The position numbers and the translations under genes were made by a program. Positions 1 through 6,689 of a DNA stretch of 8,942 bases are shown piece by piece (position 1 is the first letter of the stretch; each line of letters begins with the position of its first letter). The notes under the pieces are model-generated. The model made no database searches. It saw only the letters and a list, made by a program, of their open reading frames with translations, and was not told the origin of the DNA. The DNA is from an uncultured Eubacteriales bacterium (GTDB taxonomy: Bacteria > Bacillota > Clostridia > Oscillospirales > Acutalibacteraceae). Where the stretch lies: assembly GCA_934408795.1 (NCBI GenBank), contig CAKRVQ010000028.1, positions 1 to 8,942 of the forward strand. The letters are read 5' to 3'.

Positions 1-1307
1 GTGATAAGAGTATCTCCCGAAAATCCGACGGGGTAACGCTGACTGCCTATTCCCGCATAGCGCGAGAAGAACATCGGACGCTTGCCGTTGCGCGAAATAT
101 CAAGGATGTGCAGATGGTTCAGCATCCAGAGAGGATCAAGCTTTTCTCTCGGATCCTTATTTTCGGTCTCCTCGTGCAGCCAGCGATAAGACTCTCCCTG
201 CTGCCAGTCCATCCACCAGAAATTAACGCCTTCCTCCTCATAGGGGTGATGGATAATGTCAAAATATTTTTCCATAAACTGAGGATTCAGCAGATCAAAG
301 CAAACCTGTTTGCCCTCATCGGGATTCATTCCGCACGCCTCTGCCATTTCCCTGTACATCGACTCGTGATGTCTTACGCCGTCTGCCGGGTGAAGATTGA
401 GTGATGTCTTTAAATTATGATCGCCGAGGAATTTCAGGAATGCTTTATAATCGGGGAAAAGTTCGGTGTTCCAGGTATATCCCGTCCAGCCGAAGCAGGA
501 ATTTGTATACTTTCTACCGTATTTGTCCTCGGAAGGTCCGATCGATTTGTTTTCGTCGCCCTCTTCATAAGGAACATCCACGAGATGCCAGTCCATATCA
601 ACAACGGCAACCGAAAACGGAATATTTTCCTTTTCGAACCTCAGCATAAGGTCCTGATATTCATCCTGAGTATATCTGTGATAACGGCTCCACCAGTTTC
701 CGAGGGCGTATTGGGGGAGCATGGGCGGAACGCCCGTCACCTTGTAAAGATCGCGTACCGCTGCAAGATAGTCGTGTCCGTAAGCAAAGACATACATATC
801 GGTCGTATTCTCATTGCGGACCTCGATCCAACCGTCCTCACCGAGCAGCAATGTATCGCTGTCATCAATAACGGCAATTCCGCTGCGCGAAACAACACCG
901 TCGTTAAGCTCGGTCACGCCGTCCACTCCGTCAAGAGTCTTGGTCGTGCCCTTGAGCTGCTCTATTTTGTCGCCGTAATGCCATACGGTGCCGGGAGCAT
1001 TCTTCAGTGCGACGGAAAGGGTATCGGCGGAAAACTCCGCGTCCTCTTTATATGTAAGAACGATATACTCGGTTTCGACCCTCAATACATTCTTCTCGTC
1101 TACCGTTGCGTTAAATTCGGGAACGGGTTGATTGCGATAGAAGAATGATTGGCTCGCCCTGTCCTCAAACTTGCCTTTCGGATCCCATTCTATTCGAACA
1201 AGACGATCGGTGATAAATGAAAATCTGTAATTCCTGCCCGAAAATACGGCTCTCTTGTCCGCCTTTCCGTCTGTGTGCCAATTAAATCTTTCCGGTACAT
1301 TACTCAT
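1..1307 (-). CDS. Glycoside hydrolase family 31 alpha-glycosidase, 3' part cut by the window edge
   Basis: A minus-strand frame runs open from ATG at 1307 to the window edge, giving the first 435 residues. Family members of this type are usually about 700-800 residues, so roughly the N-terminal half is present. Residues 1-190 look like the GH31 N-terminal beta-sandwich. The catalytic barrel starts near 195 (NWWSRYHRYTQDE). The nucleophile is D367 in NFWWMDWQQG, and the acid/base is D432 in GFSGDT just before the edge. GH31 enzymes cleave alpha-linked sugars with retention (alpha-glucosidase, alpha-xylosidase and other activities); the substrate cannot be read from this sequence. There is no signal peptide, so the enzyme is probably cytoplasmic and acts on imported oligosaccharides. 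The ATG at 1307 is preceded by AGGGAG with 7 nt spacing. The frame stays open further upstream with ATGs at 1385 and 1409, but neither has a ribosome binding site. The family is certain; the specificity is not. Confidence 0.94.
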   Translation of the reverse strand, partial: MSNVPERFNWHTDGKADKRAVFSGRNYRFSFITDRLVRIEWDPKGKFEDRASQSFFYRNQPVPEFNATVDEKNVLRVETEYIVLTYKEDAEFSADTLSVALKNAPGTVWHYGDKIEQLKGTTKTLDGVDGVTELNDGVVSRSGIAVIDDSDTLLLGEDGWIEVRNENTTDMYVFAYGHDYLAAVRDLYKVTGVPPMLPQYALGNWWSRYHRYTQDEYQDLMLRFEKENIPFSVAVVDMDWHLVDVPYEEGDENKSIGPSEDKYGRKYTNSCFGWTGYTWNTELFPDYKAFLKFLGDHNLKTSLNLHPADGVRHHESMYREMAEACGMNPDEGKQVCFDLLNPQFMEKYFDIIHHPYEEEGVNFWWMDWQQGESYRWLHEETENKDPREKLDPLWMLNHLHILDISRNGKRPMFFSRYAGIGSQRYPVGFSGDTLI

Positions 1308-1436
1308 AAGAATTCTCCCTAAAGAATTATCGTTGTTTTCCCCGAGGATCACGGCATCTGCCGTACCTCCGCCTTTTTTCCGCATACCGAAGGATGGGCC
1401 GATATTCATACGGCGCGTCCGATCGATACACAGTGT

Positions 1437-1464
1437 AGTATACCATAGCTGCCGAAATATGCAA
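1437..1464 (-). promoter_or_regulatory. Probable sigma-A promoter of the GH31 gene
   Basis: On the minus strand TTGCAT (1459-1464) and TATACT (1437-1442) are separated by 16 nt. The -10 box is preceded by TGG, which makes it an extended -10 element (TGnTATACT), and the DNA upstream of the -35 box is AT-rich. Transcription would start near 1430, leaving a leader of about 120 nt before the ATG at 1307. Only this gene lies downstream, and a terminator lies upstream, which fits an independent transcription unit. The -35 box is a weak match. Confidence 0.6.
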
Positions 1465-1476
1465 CAGTATTTTAAG

Positions 1477-1495
1477 CAAAATATATGTTATTTTG
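1477..1495. promoter_or_regulatory. Perfect dyad upstream of the GH31 promoter, candidate operator
   Basis: CAAAATA and TATTTTG form 7-bp inverted arms around a 5-bp centre. The site ends 12 bp upstream of the -35 box of the GH31 promoter, a usual place for an activator site. It is AT-rich, so chance occurrence is possible. No regulator gene lies next to it within the window. Confidence 0.3.
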
Positions 1496-1530
1496 TATCA
1501 CAAAGCAAACGGCATTCCGCCGCAGCCGTT

Positions 1531-1569
1531 TAATAAAGAGCCGAGGGACTGTTTTGCCGCCTCGGCTCT
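1531..1569 (-). terminator. Intrinsic terminator of the wall-synthesis unit
   Basis: On the minus strand AGAGCCGAGG (1569-1560) and CCTCGGCTCT (1546-1537) form a perfect 10-bp stem with a 13-nt loop. TTATTA follows directly, so the transcript ends in a short, interrupted U tract. It begins 13 nt after the stop codon of the PBP gene and separates it from the GH31 unit. The stem is convincing; the U tract is only moderate. Confidence 0.85.
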
Positions 1570-1582
1570 GTCAATTCGTCTT

Positions 1583-4273
1583 CTAATCCTGCGGCGTTAT
1601 TTCGCCGCCGTCATCGGGATTCTCAGAAGAGGTTTCGGACGAAGTGTCCCCGCCCTCGGAGGAGGTGCCGGACGAAGTGTCCGAATGAGAGCCGCCGCCT
1701 TTATGATATGTGCAGGTGCCGGGCATGGCATCCTTCTTATAATATCCCGTGTTTACGCTCGGACAATTTCCGCTTGCAAGAAGTCCCGTTGCCTCACAAT
1801 ACACCGCCGAGACAACATTATCGCTTCCTTGGAACGACTTGACCTCAAGACCCTTGTGGATCTCTCTGAAGATATCCGTCAGGATATACTTGGCGTTGTT
1901 GGTGGGGCACTCTTCCTGGATGTCAAAGCCGACCCACACCGCGCCCACATAGTAAGGCGAGCCGCCGACAAGCCAGTTGTCATAGTAGTCCGAAGAGGTT
2001 CCGGATTTTGCAAACAGTTCGCTTCCCGTAGCTGCGCCGAACATCCACGAGGTCGCATCTCTTCCGAAAACGGCGTTCTTTAAGAGCCTGTTCATAACAT
2101 AAGCCGAATCCTCGCTTATCGCCTGAACATAATCATCCTCGCTGACCTTAAGCAGATCGTTGCCGTTGCGGTCAGTCACCCTTGTATATGTCTTGGGGGT
2201 ATAGAACTTGCCGCCGTTTCCGAATATGGCATATGCTCCCGCAAGCTCAACGGGCGTGACTCCGCCGTTGGTACCGCCTATCGCAAGGGCGGATATCGAT
2301 TCATCCTTGTCGGGACCGGGATTGAGATGCGAAAGACCGAGCTTTTTGGTAACAAATTCGTAGCTCTTAGCGGTGGAAAGCTGCTTTACGAGCTTACAGG
2401 GAATTGTATTTATCGATTGTGCTATGGCATGAGCCACCGTCTGATTACCGGTATAACCCGAGTACCAGTTGACAGGCCAATCCCTGCCGTCCTGCTTGGC
2501 GAGCGGACTGTCTTCTATCATGGTAGAATAATTTATGAGATTCTCATCGACCGCAAGCGCATATGCACCTATACTCTTCATCGCCGATCCCGGCTGGTTC
2601 GGCACCGCATATGCGTGGTCAAGCAGCATATTGCCTTCCTTTTTGCCGCGTCCGCCTACGGAAGCCACAATGTTGCCCTGATAATCCATGATTGTAATGC
2701 CCACTTCGGCGTAGGTATTCTTGGTCGTTTTTGAGGCAATCTTCCAACGGTCGCTCTGTGCCTCGCCCTCCGCGATCGCCTGTATCTTCGGATTCAATGT
2801 GGAATAGATCTTGTATCCGCCGTTATAGACCTTTTTAAGCGCTTCGGAATACTCGTATCCGTATTCCTTCGCGAGATCCTCCGCCACCTGAACTATCATG
2901 GTGTCGACAAAATAGGAATTGATTTCCTTTTCCTTCAGCACCTCTTTGTCGGCTACTATTTTTACTTCTTCCGCAAGTGCCGCGTCATGCTCTTCCTTGG
3001 TTATGAAACCGAGCTCAAGCATCTTCTCGATGACCGTAGTCGCGCGCTTGCCGTTTTCAACAAGTCCCTCTTCCTTATCGGGACGGTACTTTGTCGGATT
3101 CTGCGTGATCGCGGCGATCGTGGCACACTCCTTGATCGAAAGCTCGCTTACCGATTTTCCGAAATAATACTCCGCAGCCACCTCAACTCCGTAGCAGCTT
3201 CCGCCGAGAGGTATCGTGTTGAGATAGCATTCAAGTATCGTGTCCTTCGAATAAAGCTTTTCAAGCTCAAGAGCTCTTAATATCTCGCGGATCTTTCTGC
3301 CCGCGTTCTGCTTTTTGTCGCCGGTAAGGTTTTTTACAAGCTGCTGGGTTATGGTAGAACCGCCCTGCCTCCTTGATGACAAATGGAACATCTCATTTAA
3401 TACCGCATATGTGGTACGCTTCCAGTCGACACCGCTGTGCGTATCGAAACGCTCATCCTCAATGGCGATGACCGCATTTTGCATCTGAACGGGTATTTTG
3501 TCAAGCGATACCCATATACGGTTTTCCACTCCGTGTATTCTCTGATACTCCACCCAGTTGCCGCTGTCGTCCTTCACATAAACGGCAGTCGTCATGTTGA
3601 GCTTCAGATCATCAAGATTTTCGGATATGGAATTATCCATAAAATTGAACAGATATATAAGTATGCCTCCGAGACTTGCGCAGACGGTTATTACAAGCAC
3701 AAGGAATATCGAAAGCGCTATTTTTGCCACCTTCGCTCCTTTTCCGTGTTTGCCCTTTTTGCCGTTTTTCTTTTTATCCTTGCCTTTAGCGTTTTTCTTC
3801 GTTTCGGAGTCTCCTTCTTCTTCGAACTTGAATGACGAGATGTTGTAGTCGTCTTCGTCGTCACCCACATAGGTGATCCCGCCCTCGGACTCGTCGGACC
3901 CTTCGTATTCGCCGCCGTGCATTACACCGGTGCCGTCGTCCGCGAGCTCGCCGCCTGCAAAGCTATCGTTTGCGAACTCATCGTCGCCGACCTCATCACG
4001 GATACGACCCTCGTCGATATCGGTATCGATACCCGGCAAACCGCCCTCCGAGCTTTCGATATCAAAGAACTGCCTGTCGCCGCTTTCGGCTTTTCCGCTG
4101 CCGTCATTTCCTTCGTGTTTTGCGGCATCAGACCCCGTGAGTGGTCTGTCGGCGGGACCGAAATCGGACTCATCGGAATTTCCGAAAGCCTTTTCGATCT
4201 CCCGCTCCACGGCAAGATCGATCTCTCTGCTCTTTTCGGCGTTGATTCTTTCTCTGTCTTTTTCGTTGTACAT
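1583..4273 (-). CDS. Class A penicillin-binding protein (PBP1A type), bifunctional transglycosylase/transpeptidase
   Basis: This 896-residue membrane protein polymerises lipid II into glycan strands and crosslinks the peptides outside the cell. Residues 1-157 are cytoplasmic and rich in Asp, Glu, Gly and Ser. Residues 159-182 are a Lys/Gly stretch, and one membrane helix follows at about 183-210. The GT51 transglycosylase domain has the catalytic Glu E272 in AIEDERFDTHSGVD, GGSTITQQLVKNL (304-316), and the RKIREILRALELE to YSKDTILECYLN block (326-352). The transpeptidase domain has SxxK as SAMK (S563 nucleophile, K566), SxN as SIN (620-622), and KSGT (756-759) in place of the common KTG. The C-terminus (858-896) is a Ser/Thr/Gly/acidic tail with an 11-residue repeat. 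The start ATG has GAGG 7 nt upstream. The gene lies 219 bp after the M23 gene and ends in a terminator. It is similar in kind to ponA/mrcA, but exact orthology is not claimed. The 157-residue acidic region before the membrane is longer than in most family members. Confidence 0.97.
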   Translation of the reverse strand: MYNEKDRERINAEKSREIDLAVEREIEKAFGNSDESDFGPADRPLTGSDAAKHEGNDGSGKAESGDRQFFDIESSEGGLPGIDTDIDEGRIRDEVGDDEFANDSFAGGELADDGTGVMHGGEYEGSDESEGGITYVGDDEDDYNISSFKFEEEGDSETKKNAKGKDKKKNGKKGKHGKGAKVAKIALSIFLVLVITVCASLGGILIYLFNFMDNSISENLDDLKLNMTTAVYVKDDSGNWVEYQRIHGVENRIWVSLDKIPVQMQNAVIAIEDERFDTHSGVDWKRTTYAVLNEMFHLSSRRQGGSTITQQLVKNLTGDKKQNAGRKIREILRALELEKLYSKDTILECYLNTIPLGGSCYGVEVAAEYYFGKSVSELSIKECATIAAITQNPTKYRPDKEEGLVENGKRATTVIEKMLELGFITKEEHDAALAEEVKIVADKEVLKEKEINSYFVDTMIVQVAEDLAKEYGYEYSEALKKVYNGGYKIYSTLNPKIQAIAEGEAQSDRWKIASKTTKNTYAEVGITIMDYQGNIVASVGGRGKKEGNMLLDHAYAVPNQPGSAMKSIGAYALAVDENLINYSTMIEDSPLAKQDGRDWPVNWYSGYTGNQTVAHAIAQSINTIPCKLVKQLSTAKSYEFVTKKLGLSHLNPGPDKDESISALAIGGTNGGVTPVELAGAYAIFGNGGKFYTPKTYTRVTDRNGNDLLKVSEDDYVQAISEDSAYVMNRLLKNAVFGRDATSWMFGAATGSELFAKSGTSSDYYDNWLVGGSPYYVGAVWVGFDIQEECPTNNAKYILTDIFREIHKGLEVKSFQGSDNVVSAVYCEATGLLASGNCPSVNTGYYKKDAMPGTCTYHKGGGSHSDTSSGTSSEGGDTSSETSSENPDDGGEITPQD
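1636..1682 (-). repeat. 33-bp tandem repeat in the PBP C-terminal tail
   Basis: The 14-mer CGGACGAAGTGTCC occurs at 1636-1649 and 1669-1682 on the plus strand, 33 bp apart and in frame. It encodes two 11-residue units, DTSSGTSSEGG and DTSSETSSENP. This makes an extracellular Ser/Thr-rich low-complexity tail that could gain or lose units by slippage without a frameshift. Confidence 0.7.
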
Positions 4274-4492
4274 TGATTCACCTCATTCGCGGGCGCAATC
4301 CGCTGTTGTCACGCAGTCATACGCGGGCGAAAGCGTTTTTTTCCCCCGCACACAGATCCCGTTCATACCCCCGAACAAATCCGAACTGCTTCACATTCAC
4401 GGCCGTTCCCCCGAACAGTCAGCGTGCCTGCGGCGTCAAAGGTCCTTTTCCCCCGACGCATTCGCCGCATTTGAACGCAATTGCCGTTTAGA
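4274..4492 (-). other. 219-bp gap between the M23 peptidase and PBP genes, with G-run motifs and a possible hairpin
   Basis: No gene and no convincing sigma-A promoter was found here, and no terminator with a U tract follows the M23 gene, so read-through into the PBP gene is plausible. On the minus strand CGGGGG occurs four times (plus-strand C-runs at 4343-4347, 4368-4372, 4408-4412 and 4450-4454), mostly flanked by T before and A after. Two copies sit inside short GTTC/GAAC inverted repeats. A 13-bp direct repeat, CGCCCGCGWATGA, lies at 4283-4295 and 4317-4329; its second copy in transcription order overlaps the PBP ribosome binding site. The function is unknown. Confidence 0.45.
4429..4469 (-). 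other. Long-loop hairpin in the M23-PBP gap
   Basis: TGCGGCG (4469-4463 on the minus strand) pairs perfectly with CGCCGCA (4435-4429). Inside, GCGTC and GACGC form a second 5-bp stem whose 3' arm overlaps the first, so the two cannot both form. No U tract follows, so this is not an intrinsic terminator. It could be a processing or attenuation element, or have no role. Confidence 0.35.
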
Positions 4493-5692
4493 TCACTTGA
4501 AAAACGGTTGTGTCGATGTCGCCTTACCGTTTATTCGAACCTCCAGATGCAGGTGCGGCCCGGTCGCTGCGCCTGTCATGCCGACATAACCTATAAGCTG
4601 ACCCTGACTTACCTTAGTGCCTGCGCCTACGACATATCTGGTCATATGAGCGTAAAGCGTGGCGTAGGTGCTTCCGTTATACTTGCCGTGATTTATCATA
4701 ACATAGTATCCGTATCCGCCGTCGTCATATGACGCTATGGTTACCGTTCCGGCTGCGGCGGCATAGATCGGCTTGCCGTAAATACCGCCCGCCGAGTAAT
4801 CATCGCCGTTATGGGGACGGGGATATCCGTAGATCGGGTGCACCCTTGAGGGGGCAAACGGAGATGTCAGAATATAATTCGAGCGCGAACCCGGCAGAGG
4901 CCATTTGAAGAAACCGGTAAAAACGGTGCTTCCGCCCTCCCTTGCCAGCTCCTCGATCTGCTGCTGGATCTTCTTTTCCTGTGCCTCAAGCTTGGCATAG
5001 GCATCGTTAAGACTTGTTTCCTTCTGCCCGAGGCTTTTCAAAAGCGAATTGATCTCTTCGATCTGGGACTTGAGGCTTGCCTGCTTGGCGGAAAGCGTCG
5101 ACTTGTATCCCTCAAGCTCGGTACGCTTTGTTTCAAGCTCCTTTTGTCTCGCCTTTATATCGTTGACCGAGGCAACAAGTCCGTCTATTATCATATCATC
5201 ATATGTCGCCATATTCTCGGAATATTCCGCCACTGTGAGAACATCCGAAAAATCGCTCGCACCCATAAGTGCCGAGATCGTCATGCCTGCGGCATTTCCG
5301 CCACTCATATAGATCTCACACATACGAAGTCCGAACTCGTATTTGATCCTGTCAAGCTCCTCTTCTTTTGCTTTGATCTCAACATCGGTGGCATTAAGCT
5401 CTTCTTCGACCGCGGTTATACTGCTCATATAAGTGCTTATCTGGCTTTCGGTGTTTTGGATCTGCTTTTGAAGCTGAGCCTTATATTCGCTTTGCTTGCT
5501 CTTATCGTTCTTTATGGAATTTATGCTGCTTTGGATCTGCTTTTGCTCTCTTTCAAGCTCCTTCAACTTATCGTTGAGGTCATCGATAGGTGCCGCAAAT
5601 GTATTCGCGGCGCAGAGCGAAAGAACGGTAAAAACCGATATGATACCGCACAACAACCTGAATAACTTACTTTTACAACGCACGGAACTCAC
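4493..5692 (-). CDS. Secreted coiled-coil M23 peptidoglycan endopeptidase, probable FtsEX partner
   Basis: A 399-residue protein with a signal peptide (about 1-33, hydrophobic core 11-29, likely cleavage after TFA). Coiled-coil regions at about 36-125 and 171-252 are rich in Gln, Lys and Glu. An M23 (LytM) domain follows at about 262-399. Zinc ligands are intact: H294 and D298 in HNGDD, and H382 in GPHLHLE. The expected catalytic histidines are H349 (YAHM) and H380. The domain order is that of EnvC, the FtsX-bound hydrolase activator, but E. coli EnvC has lost its zinc ligands and works through amidases; this protein should cut peptide crosslinks itself. The start is GTG at 5692, with AGGAAGG just upstream, inside the end of ftsX (20-nt overlap), which implies translational coupling. 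A GTG three codons later (5683) is an alternative. The role as FtsX partner is inferred from domain order and gene order. Confidence 0.95.
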   Translation of the reverse strand: MSSVRCKSKLFRLLCGIISVFTVLSLCAANTFAAPIDDLNDKLKELEREQKQIQSSINSIKNDKSKQSEYKAQLQKQIQNTESQISTYMSSITAVEEELNATDVEIKAKEEELDRIKYEFGLRMCEIYMSGGNAAGMTISALMGASDFSDVLTVAEYSENMATYDDMIIDGLVASVNDIKARQKELETKRTELEGYKSTLSAKQASLKSQIEEINSLLKSLGQKETSLNDAYAKLEAQEKKIQQQIEELAREGGSTVFTGFFKWPLPGSRSNYILTSPFAPSRVHPIYGYPRPHNGDDYSAGGIYGKPIYAAAAGTVTIASYDDGGYGYYVMINHGKYNGSTYATLYAHMTRYVVGAGTKVSQGQLIGYVGMTGAATGPHLHLEVRINGKATSTQPFFK

Positions 5693-6689
5693 TGCCTTCC
5701 TTTCTCAGATATTTACCCATCATTATAAGACTTCCGAGCACACCGGACAACACGCCGATCGCAAGGAAAATAAGGAACAGAACAAGGGCGTATGACTTGA
5801 ACGGCACCATTGAGCTTATGCTGAATGCGGAGCCTATCGCCTTCATTATCGCATTTTGCATAAGGTACATAACGCCGAATGCAAGTACCGACGAAATGAT
5901 ACCTATCGCAATTCCTTCGATCACAAACGGCAGGCGGATAAAGGAATCGGTAGCGCCGACCGCCTTCATTATACTGATCTCAAGCTTACGGTTATACATG
6001 GTGACCCTTATGGTGTTTGAGACTATCACAAACGATATTATCAGCAGGATACCGATTATCCATACACCCGCGTTTTTAATGACACTGCGAACCGTCACAA
6101 GCTTTGTCGCAACATCCTTTTGTGCCCTGACTCTTGAGACTCCCGCCACCTTCTCCACGGCAGCCGCGGTCTCATCAAAGCGGGACATATCGTTAACGGT
6201 TATCTTTGCGCCCATTGGAAAAGGCATAAGCTCATCAAGCATCTCCCCCGCGGTATCATCGGCATCCTTATTGGAAAGATAGCTCTTCATGGTCAGCAGC
6301 GACTCCTCGCTTGAGACATACTCGACCTGTGCGACATTGTCAAGCTTTTCTATCTCGGCAATTACCGCCTTTGCTTCATCCTCATTATGAACGAGATATG
6401 CCGAGTCGGGGATATCTTCAAGCTTGGTGGCGGCAGTGACCTCAAAGTCACCCAGTGGGGCAGCAACCTTATATTTCACCGAAATCCTGTCATTTAAATA
6501 AACAACTATCACATTCTGCTGCTCTACGCCCTTCACGGCGTTATTGATATTTACCGAGAGCATTACCGCAACGCCGATTATTATCATACATGCCATAAGC
6601 GTTCCGACAGAAGATATGGTCATCAGCTTATTGACCCACATATTCTTAAGACCCGTAGAGGTAAGGTATTTAAAACTAGAAGCCTTCAC
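5673..6689 (-). CDS. ftsX: Cell division ABC transporter-like membrane protein FtsX
   Basis: A 338-residue membrane protein with four predicted helices (about 22-46, 206-228, 253-277 and 298-323) and a large extracellular domain (47-205). The C-terminal half has the family pattern SNTIRVTMYNRKLEISIMKAVGAT (224-247), which lies next to FtsE in the complex, followed by the typical F.IEG segment. FtsX passes ATP-driven movement of FtsE to wall hydrolases outside the cell. The start is GTG directly after the ftsE stop codon (no gap), with GGAGGT 6 nt upstream inside ftsE. The protein is longer than B. subtilis FtsX (about 296 residues). The excess lies mostly at 69-101, between VVYLNDR and the helix starting NEDEAKAV. 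Identity is firm from fold, gene order and motifs. Confidence 0.96.
   Translation of the reverse strand: MKASSFKYLTSTGLKNMWVNKLMTISSVGTLMACMIIIGVAVMLSVNINNAVKGVEQQNVIVVYLNDRISVKYKVAAPLGDFEVTAATKLEDIPDSAYLVHNEDEAKAVIAEIEKLDNVAQVEYVSSEESLLTMKSYLSNKDADDTAGEMLDELMPFPMGAKITVNDMSRFDETAAAVEKVAGVSRVRAQKDVATKLVTVRSVIKNAGVWIIGILLIISFVIVSNTIRVTMYNRKLEISIMKAVGATDSFIRLPFVIEGIAIGIISSVLAFGVMYLMQNAIMKAIGSAFSISSMVPFKSYALVLFLIFLAIGVLSGVLGSLIMMGKYLRKEGSEFRAL

Noticed and set aside
417..1148. Plus-strand open frame of 243 codons
   Set aside because: It lies antisense to the GH31 gene, whose motifs are unmistakable, and its translation shows no recognisable domain. No ribosome binding site supports it.
1493..2083. 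Plus-strand open frame of 196 codons
   Set aside because: It is a mirror of the PBP 3' end and terminator; its translation is low in complexity and matches no family.
3922..4281. Minus-strand open frame of 119 codons overlapping the PBP start
   Set aside because: It overlaps the PBP N-terminus in another frame. The PBP frame has the ribosome binding site and continues into clear domains.
4322..4342. Plus-strand terminator with a 7-T run
   Set aside because: The possible stem (ACGC/GCGT) is only 4 bp, and no plus-strand gene lies upstream to need one.
4343..4454. G-quadruplex from the four G5 runs
   Set aside because: The spacers between runs are about 20-37 nt, far longer than the loops of stable quadruplexes.
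3873..4589. Plus-strand open frame of 238 codons, rich in Ser and Pro
   Set aside because: It is the antisense reading of the acidic PBP tail and the following gap. The composition follows from the complement of Asp/Glu/Gly codons.
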